Shown here: one piece after another, positions 16,356 to 25,219 of the stretch | Layout of the letters: each line of letters starts with the position of its first letter | Position numbering within the stretch: the first letter of the stretch is position 1 | From: an uncultured Ruminococcus sp. | GTDB taxonomy: Bacteria > Bacillota > Clostridia > Oscillospirales > Acutalibacteraceae | Direction of reading: 5' to 3' | Assembly (NCBI GenBank): GCA_902777275.1 | Contig: CACYTI010000013.1 | Coordinates: forward strand, 1 to 61,946 | Length of the DNA: 61,946 bases | Position numbers and translations under genes: made by a program | Notes under the pieces: model-generated | What the model was told of the DNA's origin: nothing | What the model saw: only the letters and a program-made list of their open reading frames with translations | The model's database searches: none

Positions 16356-18137
16356 ATGGCAGAATTTATGACAGGCTTGAAGCGCACAGATTATTGCGGT
16401 GAGCTGCGCCTTTCCGACGCGGGCAGAGAGGTTACCGTATGCGGCTGGGTGCAGCGCGCGAGAGATTTGGGTCAGCTTATTTTTATCGACCTTCGTGACC
16501 GCACGGGCGTTGTGCAGCTTGCCTTTAACGATACGACCGACAGAGATGTTTTTGACAAGGCATTTTCATGCAGAGGTGAGTTTGTGTTGGCGGCAAAGGG
16601 CGTTGTTTGCGAGCGCAGCGCGAAAAATTCCGATATCCCCACGGGCGACATTGAAGTTGTCGTGAACGATTTAAGGATACTTTCAAAGGCGCAGACCCCT
16701 CCCTTTGAAATCGTGGACGACACGAACACCAACGAGGAGCTTCGCTTAAAATACCGCTACCTCGACCTGCGCCGCCGTCCGCTGCTCAACAATCTTATGC
16801 TGCGCAGCAAAATAGCCAAGACAGCGCGCGATTATTTTGCCGAGAACGGCTTTATCGAAATCGAAACCCCGATGATGATAAAATCCACCCCCGAGGGCGC
16901 GAGAGACTATCTTGTGCCGTCGCGCATTCACAACGGAAAGTTCTACGCTCTGCCGCAGTCGCCGCAGATCTACAAGCAGCTTTTAATGCTTTCGGGCTTT
17001 GACCGCTACATTCAGCTTGCACGCTGCTTCCGCGACGAGGATCTTCGCGCCGACCGCCAGCCCGAGTTCACGCAGATAGACATGGAGCTTTCGTTCGTCG
17101 ATGTGGACGACATTCTTGAAATAAACGAGGGCTTTTTCAAAAGGCTGTTCAAGGATGTGATGAACATCGACCTGCCTGTGCCGTTCGAGAGAATGAGCTA
17201 CACCGACGCGGTCAACAACTACGGCTCAGACAAGCCCGACATCCGATTTGATATGAAAATAAAGGATATTTCCGATTTGGTCAAGGACTGCGGCTTCGGC
17301 GTTTTCACCTCCGCAATAAACAGCGGCGGCTCTGTCCGAGCGATAGTTGCAAAGAACGCCGCGTCGGTCTACACCCGCAAGGAGATCGACAAGCTGACCG
17401 AATACGCCAAGGGCATAGGCGCAAAGGGTCTTGCCTATGTGAGATGGGTAGATTCTCCCAACGCATCGTTCAAAAAGTTTATGACGGACGAAGAGCTTTC
17501 GGCGATTTATGAGCGTCTCGGAGCAGAAAAGGGCGACGTAATATTGATTGTCGCCGACAAAAACAGCACCGTACTTTCAACCCTCGGTGCACTGCGCCTG
17601 GTAGTTGCAAAGCGGCTCAACATTATTCCCGACGGCTTTAAGTTCCTTTGGATAGTAGATTTCCCGTTCTTTGAAAAGGACGAGGAGACAGGCGAATGGG
17701 TAGCCATGCACCACCCGTTCACCATGCCCAAGGAGGAGTGTGTGCAGTACCTCGACTCCGACCCGTCAAAGGTCATCGCGAAGGCGTTCGACCTCACGCT
17801 CAACGGTGTGGAGCTTTCAAGCGGCTCAATGAGGATCACCGACTACGAATTGCAGCAGCAGATGTTCAGGGCGCTAAAACTGACCGACGAGGAGATCGAA
17901 GCCAAATTCGGCTTTTTGGTTGAGGCGTACAAGTACGGCGCACCGCCTCACGGCGGCATGGGCATAGGTCTTGACCGCGTGGTTATGCTCATGTGCGGAG
18001 CGGACAACCTGCGCGACGTGACGGCGTTCCCGAAGGTGCAGAACGCAAGCGAGCTTATGTCGGCGTGTCCATCCCCCGTAGACCAAGAGAGCCTTGACGC
18101 GCTGGGAATTCAGCTCAGGGAAAAGTCTGCCGATTGA
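16356..18137 (+). CDS. aspS: Aspartyl-tRNA synthetase, bacterial type
   Basis: 593 residues, full length for the bacterial form: OB-fold anticodon domain (VTVCGWVQRARDLGQLIFID), class II motif 1 (ENGFIEIETP), motif 2 (ARCFRDEDLRADRQPEFTQ), a GAD insertion domain (~290-410), and motif 3 (APPHGGMGIGLDRVVMLM). It charges tRNA-Asp and, in organisms lacking AsnRS, may also charge tRNA-Asn; the sequence alone does not settle which. AGAGGAGACAG precedes ATG 16356. It follows hisS in the conserved hisS-aspS pair of Firmicutes. Confidence 0.95.
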   Translation: MAEFMTGLKRTDYCGELRLSDAGREVTVCGWVQRARDLGQLIFIDLRDRTGVVQLAFNDTTDRDVFDKAFSCRGEFVLAAKGVVCERSAKNSDIPTGDIEVVVNDLRILSKAQTPPFEIVDDTNTNEELRLKYRYLDLRRRPLLNNLMLRSKIAKTARDYFAENGFIEIETPMMIKSTPEGARDYLVPSRIHNGKFYALPQSPQIYKQLLMLSGFDRYIQLARCFRDEDLRADRQPEFTQIDMELSFVDVDDILEINEGFFKRLFKDVMNIDLPVPFERMSYTDAVNNYGSDKPDIRFDMKIKDISDLVKDCGFGVFTSAINSGGSVRAIVAKNAASVYTRKEIDKLTEYAKGIGAKGLAYVRWVDSPNASFKKFMTDEELSAIYERLGAEKGDVILIVADKNSTVLSTLGALRLVVAKRLNIIPDGFKFLWIVDFPFFEKDEETGEWVAMHHPFTMPKEECVQYLDSDPSKVIAKAFDLTLNGVELSSGSMRITDYELQQQMFRALKLTDEEIEAKFGFLVEAYKYGAPPHGGMGIGLDRVVMLMCGADNLRDVTAFPKVQNASELMSACPSPVDQESLDALGIQLREKSAD

Positions 18138-18159
18138 TTGTATTTGCGGAGAGTTGAAT

Positions 18160-18936
18160 ATGAATGGCATAATTGTACCGTTAGCGGTGATTGCGGGTCT
18201 TTTAGTTGTGATCGTCGTCGGCGGTTTGATAATCAAATCAAAGGTGTCAAAATTTTCGCAGCAGGCGTTCGGCACCAAAAGCTTTTTAGAGGGCTACAAC
18301 GAGCAAAAGCGCAAGCTGAGCGAAACGCCGCGCTCTGTTCACTCCATGACCCCGATATATCTACCAAGGATACTAAAGGATTTTCCCGAATTTGACTATG
18401 AGCGGTACCGTATTCAGGCTCAGTCGGTGCTCAGAGGCTATCTCAACGCGATAACCACAGGCTCAACCGCGACTTTGCCGAAGGATATTACCGTCGCGCT
18501 TAAAAACCACATTCAGGAAATAATCGAGAATCTTTACGAAAACAATCAGAGGCAGTATTTTACGGAGCCCGTGATCCACGACGCTCAGATTTCGAGATAC
18601 ATAAAAAACGGCGTGAGCGTCACGGTTATGTTCAACGTTTCTGTCGGGATGTTCGCCTATACCGAGGACGCGAACGGCAGCGTGATAAACGGCAGCAAAA
18701 CCGAAAAGCTCCAAACGATTTACGAGGTCGGGCTGCTGTATGTTCAGGACGTTGAGAAAATGGGACTGTACAACGAAAACGGTCTGGGCTTGCACTGCCC
18801 CAACTGCGGCGCGCCCGTTCGCAATTTGGGAATGAAGTTCTGCGAATACTGCGGCTCCGCCGTTATAGAGGTGAACACCCGCGTCTGGAAGTTCAACTCC
18901 GTAGAAGAGCAGACCCAACGCCGAACCCCGTTTTAG
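18160..18936 (+). CDS. Membrane-anchored Tim44-like protein with zinc ribbon
   Basis: 258 residues. One N-terminal transmembrane helix (IVPLAVIAGLLVVIVVGGLI). Residues ~60-215 resemble a Tim44-like/Bla-fold domain as found in uncharacterised Firmicute proteins (FDYERYRIQAQSVLRGYL and a later beta sheet). The C-terminus has a zinc ribbon, CPNCGAPVRNLGMKFCEYCG, close to residue 210. Function is unknown; membrane-associated protein interactions are plausible. I start at 18160 because GCGGAGAG lies upstream and the N-terminus becomes a clean signal anchor; the longer frame overlaps the end of aspS. Probably the third gene of the hisS-aspS operon. Confidence 0.65.
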   Translation: MNGIIVPLAVIAGLLVVIVVGGLIIKSKVSKFSQQAFGTKSFLEGYNEQKRKLSETPRSVHSMTPIYLPRILKDFPEFDYERYRIQAQSVLRGYLNAITTGSTATLPKDITVALKNHIQEIIENLYENNQRQYFTEPVIHDAQISRYIKNGVSVTVMFNVSVGMFAYTEDANGSVINGSKTEKLQTIYEVGLLYVQDVEKMGLYNENGLGLHCPNCGAPVRNLGMKFCEYCGSAVIEVNTRVWKFNSVEEQTQRRTPF

Positions 18937-18987
18937 GTCGTTGCCACGACGGGGCAGGGCTCCTATTGATAAATTGACACAGAATAA

Positions 18988-19032
18988 GCCTTCCCTTAGC
19001 ACACGCGTTTGACTGCGCAGTTAAGGGAAGGC
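18988..19032 (+). terminator. Terminator-like hairpin of the 'ccttccctta' family
   Basis: GCCTTCCCTTA (18988-18998) and TAAGGGAAGGC (19022-19032) form an 11-bp perfect stem followed by GTTTTAT. It lies between convergent genes and probably stops transcripts from the plus strand. The following GGGTGCAACGTGACGTTGCTGC (19060-19081) is the shared intergenic repeat arm; TCGGCTCAGCCGA lies at 19092-19104. Confidence 0.6.
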
Positions 19033-19113
19033 GTTTTATGATGTTTAGGAGCGCTGAATGGGTGCAACGTGACGTTGCTGCGGACTGATTGTCGGCTCAG
19101 CCGACTGCTGCCG

Positions 19114-19818
19114 CTAAAATTTGAAAAATTTGATGTCGAGGATAGTGAAGTGATTTTTATGGAAATCTATCGCGCCCTCGCGCTTCAGCACCCCGAGCGT
19201 TCTTGAAAGCGAGGCTCGGTCAACGGCTAAATATGCCGCCAAGTCCTCGCGTGACAGGGGAATGTCAAAGCTGTATGATCGCGCATTGTCGCTGTGGATC
19301 TGCAAATAGCGTAGAACCTTGTCGCGGAGGTTCTTTTGCGAAAGGCAGACCAAATGCTCGGAAATCGTTATGAAAAGCTGACGTTGGTTCGACATAAGAT
19401 TGACGAGGATTTTGTGCTGTATATGCACTATATCATCCTTTGCGACGGTCATTGTGAGCGGGTCAAACATCAGAATAAGGCTCGGAGTGTCGGCTATGAT
19501 TTCAAACAGCATATTATAGTGCTCTACCATAAACTGCATTGTGCCGATAGAGCCGTAGTTTTGCAGTGTGTTGAGCACGGTTTTGTTGCCGCTGTAGTCT
19601 ACGGTGAAAACTCTTACGCTTCCGCTTATCACAACGCCGAGTCTGCGGTTGGCGCCCGCCTCGATCACGTAATGCTGCTCCGGTTCAAGCTCGATCAAAT
19701 CGGGCTCGGCATGAAGTATGAACCGCTTCGCTTCCTCGTCGCTCATCCCCGTGAAAAACGGGTGCTTTTGAAAATATTTTAAATTGTCACCTTGCAGCAG
19801 TTCCTTGTATTTGTTCAT
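19114..19818 (-). CDS. Crp/Fnr family transcriptional regulator
   Basis: 234 residues: an N-terminal cyclic-nucleotide-binding-like beta barrel (IELEPEQHYVIEAGANRRLGVVISG), a long dimerisation helix, and a C-terminal winged helix with SREDLAAYLAVDRASLSRTLGVLKREG (here in parts), matching HTH_Crp. No Fnr-type N-terminal cysteine cluster is visible, and the cAMP-contact PRELG motif is not conserved, so the ligand is unknown. AGGAG precedes ATG 19818. It is divergent from rnfC across a 247-bp AT-rich space, so control of rnf is a reasonable guess, not shown. Confidence 0.8.
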   Translation of the reverse strand: MNKYKELLQGDNLKYFQKHPFFTGMSDEEAKRFILHAEPDLIELEPEQHYVIEAGANRRLGVVISGSVRVFTVDYSGNKTVLNTLQNYGSIGTMQFMVEHYNMLFEIIADTPSLILMFDPLTMTVAKDDIVHIQHKILVNLMSNQRQLFITISEHLVCLSQKNLRDKVLRYLQIHSDNARSYSFDIPLSREDLAAYLAVDRASLSRTLGVLKREGAIDFHKNHFTILDIKFFKF

Positions 19819-20065
19819 TTCAGCGCTCCTGATAAAAAATATTTCTTCAATTATTCAATACAAATTAATTATACCAACATTTTTTTGCAAATGCAACGCT
19901 TTTTGTGCCGCTGCTTTTTACAATTGTGTTATTGAACAAAAATATTTTAAATATATATGAAATATGCACATTGGCGGCGGCGCGATAATGTGGTAAAATG
20001 TATACATATGCGCTGTTGACAGAAAACGGCGGCGCATTTGCCGATTCTGAACTCGGAGGAAGATT

Positions 20066-21388
20066 ATGAAATTAAAGGGTATAAGGGTACCTCACAAAAA
20101 GAACACGGCGCACGCTGCGCCGGTGCGAATTTCCGTGCCGAAAACCGTGCGGATACCGATGTCTATGCACATCGGCAAGCCCGCCAAGCCCGTGGTGAAG
20201 CGCGGCGACAGGGTGCTGGTGGGACAGCTTATCGCGGAGGCGGACGGCTTTATTTCCGCGCCAGTTCATTCGGGTGTTTCGGGCAAGGTGCTTAAAATTG
20301 ACGAAATGATGACGGCTATGGGCTTTAAGGTTCCCGTTGTTGAGATCGAGACCGACGGCTTGCAGGAGGTCGCCGAAACGGTAAAGCCGCCCGACGTTCA
20401 CGACCTCGACAGCTTTATCGCGGCGGTGCGCGAGAGCGGAGACGTGGGGCTTGGAGGCGCGGGCTTCCCGACCTTTGTCAAGCTGAGCGTCAAGGATCTG
20501 AGCAAGCTTGAAGCGGTCGTCATCAACGGAGCCGAGTGCGAGCCGTACATAACATCGGACACACGGACGATGATAGACCGCGCGGAGGATATTTTCGGCG
20601 GCATTGAGCTGCTGAGAAAATACTTAAAAGTGAAGCGTTTTATCATCGGAATCGAGAACAACAAGCCCGAGGCTATTGAAAAAATGCGCTTCCTCGCCGA
20701 AAGGACCGACGGGGTAGAGGTTTGCGCTCTGCCGTCTGTCTATCCTCAGGGCGGCGAAAAGGTGCTTGTTTACAACACCTTCGGAAAAATGATCCCGAAG
20801 GGCGGGCTGCCGCTCGACGTGGGGGTTATCGTTATTAACGTTACGACTCTCGCTTTTATCTCAAAATATATCGAAACGGGAATGCCGCTTGTCGAAAAGT
20901 GCATAACCGTTGACGGCTCGGCTGTTAAAGAGCCGAAAAACGTGATAGTGCCCGTGGGAACGGCGATTTCCGACGTACTTGAAAGCGTGGGCGGCTGCAA
21001 AAGCGAGCCCGCAAAGGTGCTGTACGGCGGTCCGATGATGGGCATTGCCGTGCCGGATTTGAGCGCGCCGATACTTAAAAACACAAACGCCATTGTCGCT
21101 ATGGACGAAAAGGAAGCCGCGCCGCCAAAGGTCACTCCGTGCATCAACTGCGGAGCGTGCCTGAACGACTGCCCGCTGAGACTTGACCCGCGCGCGATTT
21201 CAAGAGCATACAAGAAAAACGAGCCCGAGGATCTAAAAAACCTCTGTGTTGATTTGTGTATGGAGTGCGGCTGCTGTTCGTTTGTGTGCCCCGCAAAGCG
21301 GCACTTGGTTCAGACAAACAAGCTCGCCAAGGCGGTGCTGCGCGAATATGCGGCAAAACAAAAGGCGGAAAAGGAGGGTGCGAAATGA
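20066..21388 (+). CDS. rnfC: Electron transport complex subunit RnfC
   Basis: 440 residues. The N-terminal GIRVPHKKNTAHAAP and the Rossmann-like NADH/FMN region (GLGGAGFPTFVKLS, VINGAECEPYITSD) are typical of RnfC, related to complex I NuoF. Two [4Fe-4S] motifs are at the C-terminus: CINCGACLNDCP and CMECGCCSFVCP. It is the soluble NADH-binding subunit of the Rnf pump, which couples reduced ferredoxin oxidation by NAD+ to Na+ or H+ export. It is the first gene of the complete rnfCDGEAB operon; GGAGGAAG precedes the ATG. The C-terminal extension is shorter than in E. coli RsxC. Confidence 0.93.
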   Translation: MKLKGIRVPHKKNTAHAAPVRISVPKTVRIPMSMHIGKPAKPVVKRGDRVLVGQLIAEADGFISAPVHSGVSGKVLKIDEMMTAMGFKVPVVEIETDGLQEVAETVKPPDVHDLDSFIAAVRESGDVGLGGAGFPTFVKLSVKDLSKLEAVVINGAECEPYITSDTRTMIDRAEDIFGGIELLRKYLKVKRFIIGIENNKPEAIEKMRFLAERTDGVEVCALPSVYPQGGEKVLVYNTFGKMIPKGGLPLDVGVIVINVTTLAFISKYIETGMPLVEKCITVDGSAVKEPKNVIVPVGTAISDVLESVGGCKSEPAKVLYGGPMMGIAVPDLSAPILKNTNAIVAMDEKEAAPPKVTPCINCGACLNDCPLRLDPRAISRAYKKNEPEDLKNLCVDLCMECGCCSFVCPAKRHLVQTNKLAKAVLREYAAKQKAEKEGAK

Positions 21389-22329
21389 ATAAGCTGATAT
21401 CTTCCGTGTCGCCGCATTTTCGCGGGCAGCGCACCACTCAAAACATTATGTTAGATGTTATTATAGCGCTTATCCCCGCCGTTATCGCCTCGGTCATTTT
21501 CTTTGGGCTTAAAAGTCTTCTCGTTTTGGCGGTTTGCGTTGCTTCGTGCGTCCTGTCCGAATTAGGCTTTGAAAAGCTCTGCAAAAAAGAAAACACCGTG
21601 TCCGACCTTTCGGCTGCGGTCACGGGTATAATACTCGCCCTCAACCTTCCGGTTGACGTTCCGCTGTGGCAGGCGGCATTGGGCGGAATTATTGCGATCG
21701 TAGTTGTAAAACAGCTTTTCGGCGGCATAGGACAAAACTTTGCCAACCCCGCAGCAACAGCGAGGATCATTCTTATGACCGCTTTTTCGGGAACGCTAAC
21801 AAGCTGGGCAGTTCCTCAGGCGTTCAATTTGCTTCCGGACGCCGTGACCGGAGCCACTCCGCTTTCGATGATCGCGAAGGGCGAAACTGCCGATCTGCCG
21901 ACCTATCTTGATATGTTCCTCGGCAACACCGGCGGCTGTCTCGGTGAAACGAGTGCGCTTGCGCTCGTGATCGGCGGCGTTTATCTGCTTATCAGAGGCG
22001 TTATCACATGGCACACGCCAGTCGCTTTTATAGGCACAGTCGCGGTGATGTCTCTCGTCTGCGGTCAGGACGCGCTTGCTCAGGTGCTTTCGGGCGGACT
22101 TATGATTGCTGCGTTCTTTATGGCGACCGACTACTCATCTACTCCTGCCACAAAATGGGGCAAGGTTATTTTCGGCGTGGGCTGCGGACTCATAACGATT
22201 TTGATACGGTTCTGGGGCAACTTCCCCGAGGGCGTCAGCTTCTCGCTGCTTATTATGAATATCCTGACGCCGTATATCGAAAAACTCACGCGCGCAAAGC
22301 CGCTGACCGGAGGTGCCGTAAAGAAATGA
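21385..22329 (+). CDS. rnfD: Electron transport complex subunit RnfD
   Basis: 314 residues with about nine membrane helices, similar to NqrB. The motif AVTGATPLSMIAKG (residue ~155) contains the threonine that receives covalent FMN. RnfD forms the membrane core, likely part of the ion and electron path. The start MNKLISSVSPHFRG at 21385 overlaps rnfC by 4 bp (ATGA) after a good GGAGGG site; the longer frame from 21256 is overlap with rnfC in another frame. Confidence 0.92.
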   Translation: MNKLISSVSPHFRGQRTTQNIMLDVIIALIPAVIASVIFFGLKSLLVLAVCVASCVLSELGFEKLCKKENTVSDLSAAVTGIILALNLPVDVPLWQAALGGIIAIVVVKQLFGGIGQNFANPAATARIILMTAFSGTLTSWAVPQAFNLLPDAVTGATPLSMIAKGETADLPTYLDMFLGNTGGCLGETSALALVIGGVYLLIRGVITWHTPVAFIGTVAVMSLVCGQDALAQVLSGGLMIAAFFMATDYSSTPATKWGKVIFGVGCGLITILIRFWGNFPEGVSFSLLIMNILTPYIEKLTRAKPLTGGAVKK

Positions 22330-22877
22330 AAGACATTGTAAAGCCGATCGCGGTGCTTGCCGCTATTTGTCTTGTCGTCACGGCGCTGCTCGCATATATA
22401 AATTCCGTCACCTCGCCGATCATAGCAAAAGCAAACGCAAAGGCTGAGGCTGAGGCGGTTCAGGAGGTTCTTCCCGGCGCGGCAAGCTTTGAGACTGTAT
22501 ATGAAAAGGGCGGAGAGAACAGCATAGTAGCCGCTCTGCCCGAGGAAGTGACGACCGTCTACAAGGCTGACGACGGCTCGGGCTATGTGTTCAAGCTGAC
22601 AGTAAAGGGCTACGGCGGAGATATAACCCTGATGTGCGGAATAAAATCCGACGGCTCGATAGAGAGCACAAAGACGCTCAACCACAGCGAAACGAGCGGA
22701 ATAGGCTCAAAGGTGGTTGACAACGGAAGCGACTACCGCAAGCAGTACGAAGGCAAAACAGCCGATAAGCTTGACGAGGTTGACGCGGTCACAGGCGCGA
22801 CTATTTCCTCAAAAGCGTATAAAAAAGCCATTACCGCAGCGTTTGACGCGTTCGCAACGATAAAGGAGGCGAAGTAA
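22326..22877 (+). CDS. rnfG: Electron transport complex subunit RnfG
   Basis: 183 residues: one N-terminal membrane helix (IAVLAAICLVVTALLAYI) and an extracytoplasmic FMN-binding domain whose EVDAVTGATISSKAY (residues ~150-165) gives the threonine for covalent flavin attachment. It carries electrons on the outer side of the membrane. Start 22326 overlaps rnfD by 4 bp; the longer frame beginning at 22008 is not real coding sequence for this protein. Confidence 0.92.
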   Translation: MKDIVKPIAVLAAICLVVTALLAYINSVTSPIIAKANAKAEAEAVQEVLPGAASFETVYEKGGENSIVAALPEEVTTVYKADDGSGYVFKLTVKGYGGDITLMCGIKSDGSIESTKTLNHSETSGIGSKVVDNGSDYRKQYEGKTADKLDEVDAVTGATISSKAYKKAITAAFDAFATIKEAK

Positions 22878-23567
22878 GTGAATAAGCTGCAAAACCTCAG
22901 CAAGGGTATTATAAAAGAGAACCCCGTTTTAGTGCTTGTTTTGGGCACCTGCCCCACGCTCGCCACCTCTACCAGCGTGGTCAATGCGCTGGGAATGGGA
23001 GCCGCCGCCACGATAGTGCTCATATGCTCAAACGCGGTTATTTCAGCGCTGAGAAAAGTCATCCCCGACAAGGTGAGGATCCCCTGCTACATAGTTCTGA
23101 TAGCAGGCTTTGTTACAATGGTGCAGATGCTTGTTAAGGCGTTCGCACCCGCACTTGACCAATCACTCGGCATTTTCCTTCCGCTCATCGTTGTAAACTG
23201 CATTATTTTAGGCAGGGCGGAGATGTTTGCCAACAAAAACACAGTTATCGACTCTGTGCTTGACGCCGTCGGCATGGGCGCGGGCTTCACGCTTGCACTG
23301 TCGCTTATGGCGGTGATCCGCGAGGTGTTTGGCAACGGAACCTTCCTCGGTATTGAGATCCCCGTGTTCGTCGATAACAAAATCTCTATCCTGACAATGG
23401 CTCCCGGCGGCTTCTTTGTGTTCGGAATCCTTATTGCCGCAATGAACAAGTTCGCCAAGAACAAGCCAAAAAAGAAGAGCTTCGGCTGCGATAGCTGTCC
23501 GCAGGCAGCCGCTTGCGGCAGAGCGGGAGCAGGCTGCGGCGATAAAGCGGAGGTGAGCGCGAAATGA
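22878..23567 (+). CDS. rnfE: Electron transport complex subunit RnfE
   Basis: 229 residues with six membrane helices, NqrD/RnfE family. KENPVLVLVLGTCPTLATST near the start and the QSLGIFLPLIVVNC half-site hold conserved cysteines of the RnfA/RnfE pair, which share an inverted topology and an intramembrane Fe-S site. It begins with GTG at 22878, directly after the rnfG stop, with AAGGAGG upstream. The C-terminus is unusually cysteine-rich (SFGCDSCPQAAACGRAGAGC), not a normal part of RnfE. Confidence 0.9.
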   Translation: MNKLQNLSKGIIKENPVLVLVLGTCPTLATSTSVVNALGMGAAATIVLICSNAVISALRKVIPDKVRIPCYIVLIAGFVTMVQMLVKAFAPALDQSLGIFLPLIVVNCIILGRAEMFANKNTVIDSVLDAVGMGAGFTLALSLMAVIREVFGNGTFLGIEIPVFVDNKISILTMAPGGFFVFGILIAAMNKFAKNKPKKKSFGCDSCPQAAACGRAGAGCGDKAEVSAK

Positions 23568-24160
23568 CAAAGTTTATTGTAATTCTGCTTTCGGCTGTTT
23601 TCGTTAACAACTATGTGCTCTCGCGCTTTTTGGGAATCTGCCCGTTTTTGGGCGTTTCAAAAAAGCTTGACTCCGCCACGGGCATGAGCCTTGCGGTAAT
23701 ATTTGTAATGATGATGGCTACCGCCGCCACATGGCCTATACAGACGTTTTTGCTCGACCCCAACGGCTTGGGATATTTGCAGACTATCGTTTTTATTTTA
23801 GTTATAGCGGCTTTAGTGCAGCTTGTTGAGATAGTTCTGAAAAGATATATTCCCGCGCTTCATCAGTCGCTGGGCGTTTATCTGCCGCTGATCACCACAA
23901 ACTGCGCGGTGCTCGGCGTTACAATTCTAAACGTGACGGATTACCCCGATGACTTTCTCAGTGCGATGGTTAATTCGTTCGGAAGCGGCTTGGGCTTCTT
24001 CCTCGCTATGGTAATGTTTTCGGGCGTGCGTTCCAAAATCGAGAGCGCTGATATTCCCGAAAGCTTTAAGGGTCTGCCCGTGACGCTCATCGCGGCTTCG
24101 ATCACCTCGCTGTCGTTCCTCGGATTCGGCGGCGTGGTTGAAAATATGTTTCCCGCTTGA
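23564..24160 (+). CDS. rnfA: Electron transport complex subunit RnfA
   Basis: 198 residues, six membrane helices, NqrE/RnfA family. VNNYVLSRFLGICPFLGVSK and HQSLGVYLPLITTNCAVLG carry the conserved cysteine half-sites that pair with those of RnfE. It overlaps rnfE by 4 bp (ATGA). Its role is electron transfer through the membrane interior and ion translocation. Confidence 0.93.
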   Translation: MTKFIVILLSAVFVNNYVLSRFLGICPFLGVSKKLDSATGMSLAVIFVMMMATAATWPIQTFLLDPNGLGYLQTIVFILVIAALVQLVEIVLKRYIPALHQSLGVYLPLITTNCAVLGVTILNVTDYPDDFLSAMVNSFGSGLGFFLAMVMFSGVRSKIESADIPESFKGLPVTLIAASITSLSFLGFGGVVENMFPA

Positions 24161-24174
24161 CGGAGGTGCGCTGA

Positions 24175-25002
24175 ATGAATGAAATTCTTATCGCGGTGAT
24201 CCCCGTTGTGATTATCGGTATAATCTGCGCCGCTGTGCTTGTCGTCGCCTCAAAGCTTATGGCAGTCAAGGAGGACGAGCGCTTTCCCGCCGTGCGCGAC
24301 TGCCTGCCCGGAGCAAACTGCGGAGCCTGCGGCTATGCGGGCTGTGACGGCTACGCGAAGGCTTTGTGCGAGGATCCAAACGTCCCTGCCAACCTGTGTA
24401 TTCCGGGAGCGGATTCGGTTGCAAAACAGCTCAGCGAGGTGCTGGGCGTCGAGTTTGAGGACGTTGTTGAGCAGGTAGCCGTTGTGCACTGCTCGGGCGA
24501 CTGCGCCCACACTCAGGACAAGGTGATATACAGCGGCATAGAGAGTTGCAAGGCGGCAAAGCTTATGTACGGCGGCAAGGGAAGCTGCTCATACGGCTGT
24601 CTCGGCTTGGGCGACTGCGCAAAGATATGTCCGCAGAACGCGATTTTTATCAGGGACGGCGTTGCCGATATCCGTGCCTGCGATTGTATAGGCTGCGGAC
24701 TCTGCGCAAAAACCTGCCCGAATCACCTGATCTCGCTTGTTCCCGACACGAAAAAGACGGTCGTTGCGTGCAGTAATCACGACAAGGGAGCTGTTACCCG
24801 CAAGGTGTGCACAAGCGGCTGTATCGGCTGCCGTAAATGCGAAAAGACCTGTCCCAACGGTGCGATAAAGGTCGTCAACAACGCGGCAGTCATAGATTAC
24901 GAAAAGTGTACCGACTGCGGAGCCTGCGCCGAGGCGTGTGCCGTGCAGTGTATAAAAATATTGGATTTGAGCGGCTGCCACAGTTTTGGAAAGGAAAAAT
25001 AA
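24175..25002 (+). CDS. rnfB: Electron transport complex subunit RnfB (ferredoxin-type)
   Basis: 275 residues. N-terminal membrane helix (VIPVVIIGIICAAVLVV), then a Fes-type four-cysteine cluster, CLPGANCGACGYAGCDGYAK, and several ferredoxin modules (CKICPQ-type GDCAKICPQNAIF, CIGCGLCAKTCPN, CIGCRKCEKTCPN, CTDCGACAEACAVQC). RnfB accepts electrons from reduced ferredoxin. It is the last gene of the operon. GGAGGTGC precedes ATG 24175. The number of cysteine clusters is in the normal range for clostridial RnfB. Confidence 0.93.
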   Translation: MNEILIAVIPVVIIGIICAAVLVVASKLMAVKEDERFPAVRDCLPGANCGACGYAGCDGYAKALCEDPNVPANLCIPGADSVAKQLSEVLGVEFEDVVEQVAVVHCSGDCAHTQDKVIYSGIESCKAAKLMYGGKGSCSYGCLGLGDCAKICPQNAIFIRDGVADIRACDCIGCGLCAKTCPNHLISLVPDTKKTVVACSNHDKGAVTRKVCTSGCIGCRKCEKTCPNGAIKVVNNAAVIDYEKCTDCGACAEACAVQCIKILDLSGCHSFGKEK

Positions 25003-25052
25003 TTTTATAAACTGCTTGCAGTAGATTGACAATAAAAATCTTTTGACTCGTT

Positions 25053-25130
25053 TGTAGTGACAGGGCTTGCCCCTGTCTGTCCCAATCGCTGTGCGATTGG
25101 GACGGGAGCCCGCGAGGGGCTCCCCTACAA
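25053..25130. repeat. Small inverted-repeat element with TTGTAG/CTACAA ends
   Basis: A 78-bp element begins TTGTAGTGACAGGGCTTGCC and ends GAGGGGCTCCCCTACAA, with internal hairpins GACAGGG...CCCTGTC and TCCCAATCGC...GCGATTGGGA. Its termini match those of the 121-bp element at 7381-7501. It lies between rnfB and its terminator. Confidence 0.5.
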
Positions 25131-25158
25131 TTTCGTTATCAAGCTATATATAAACAAT

Positions 25159-25205
25159 AAAAAAACAACCGTACAGCTCTATGTGAGTTACACGGTTGTT
25201 TTTTT
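25159..25205. terminator. Bidirectional terminator between rnfB and hydF
   Basis: AAAAAACAACCGT and ACGGTTGTTTTTT form a 13-pair stem with a 20-base loop. Both strands end in T runs, as suits two convergent genes. Confidence 0.8.
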
Positions 25206-25219
25206 ATGTGATTATTATA

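Noticed and set aside
25053-25130. Riboswitch downstream of rnfB
   Set aside because: The position after the last gene of an operon and the shared repeat ends favour a mobile repeat; no known riboswitch core seen.
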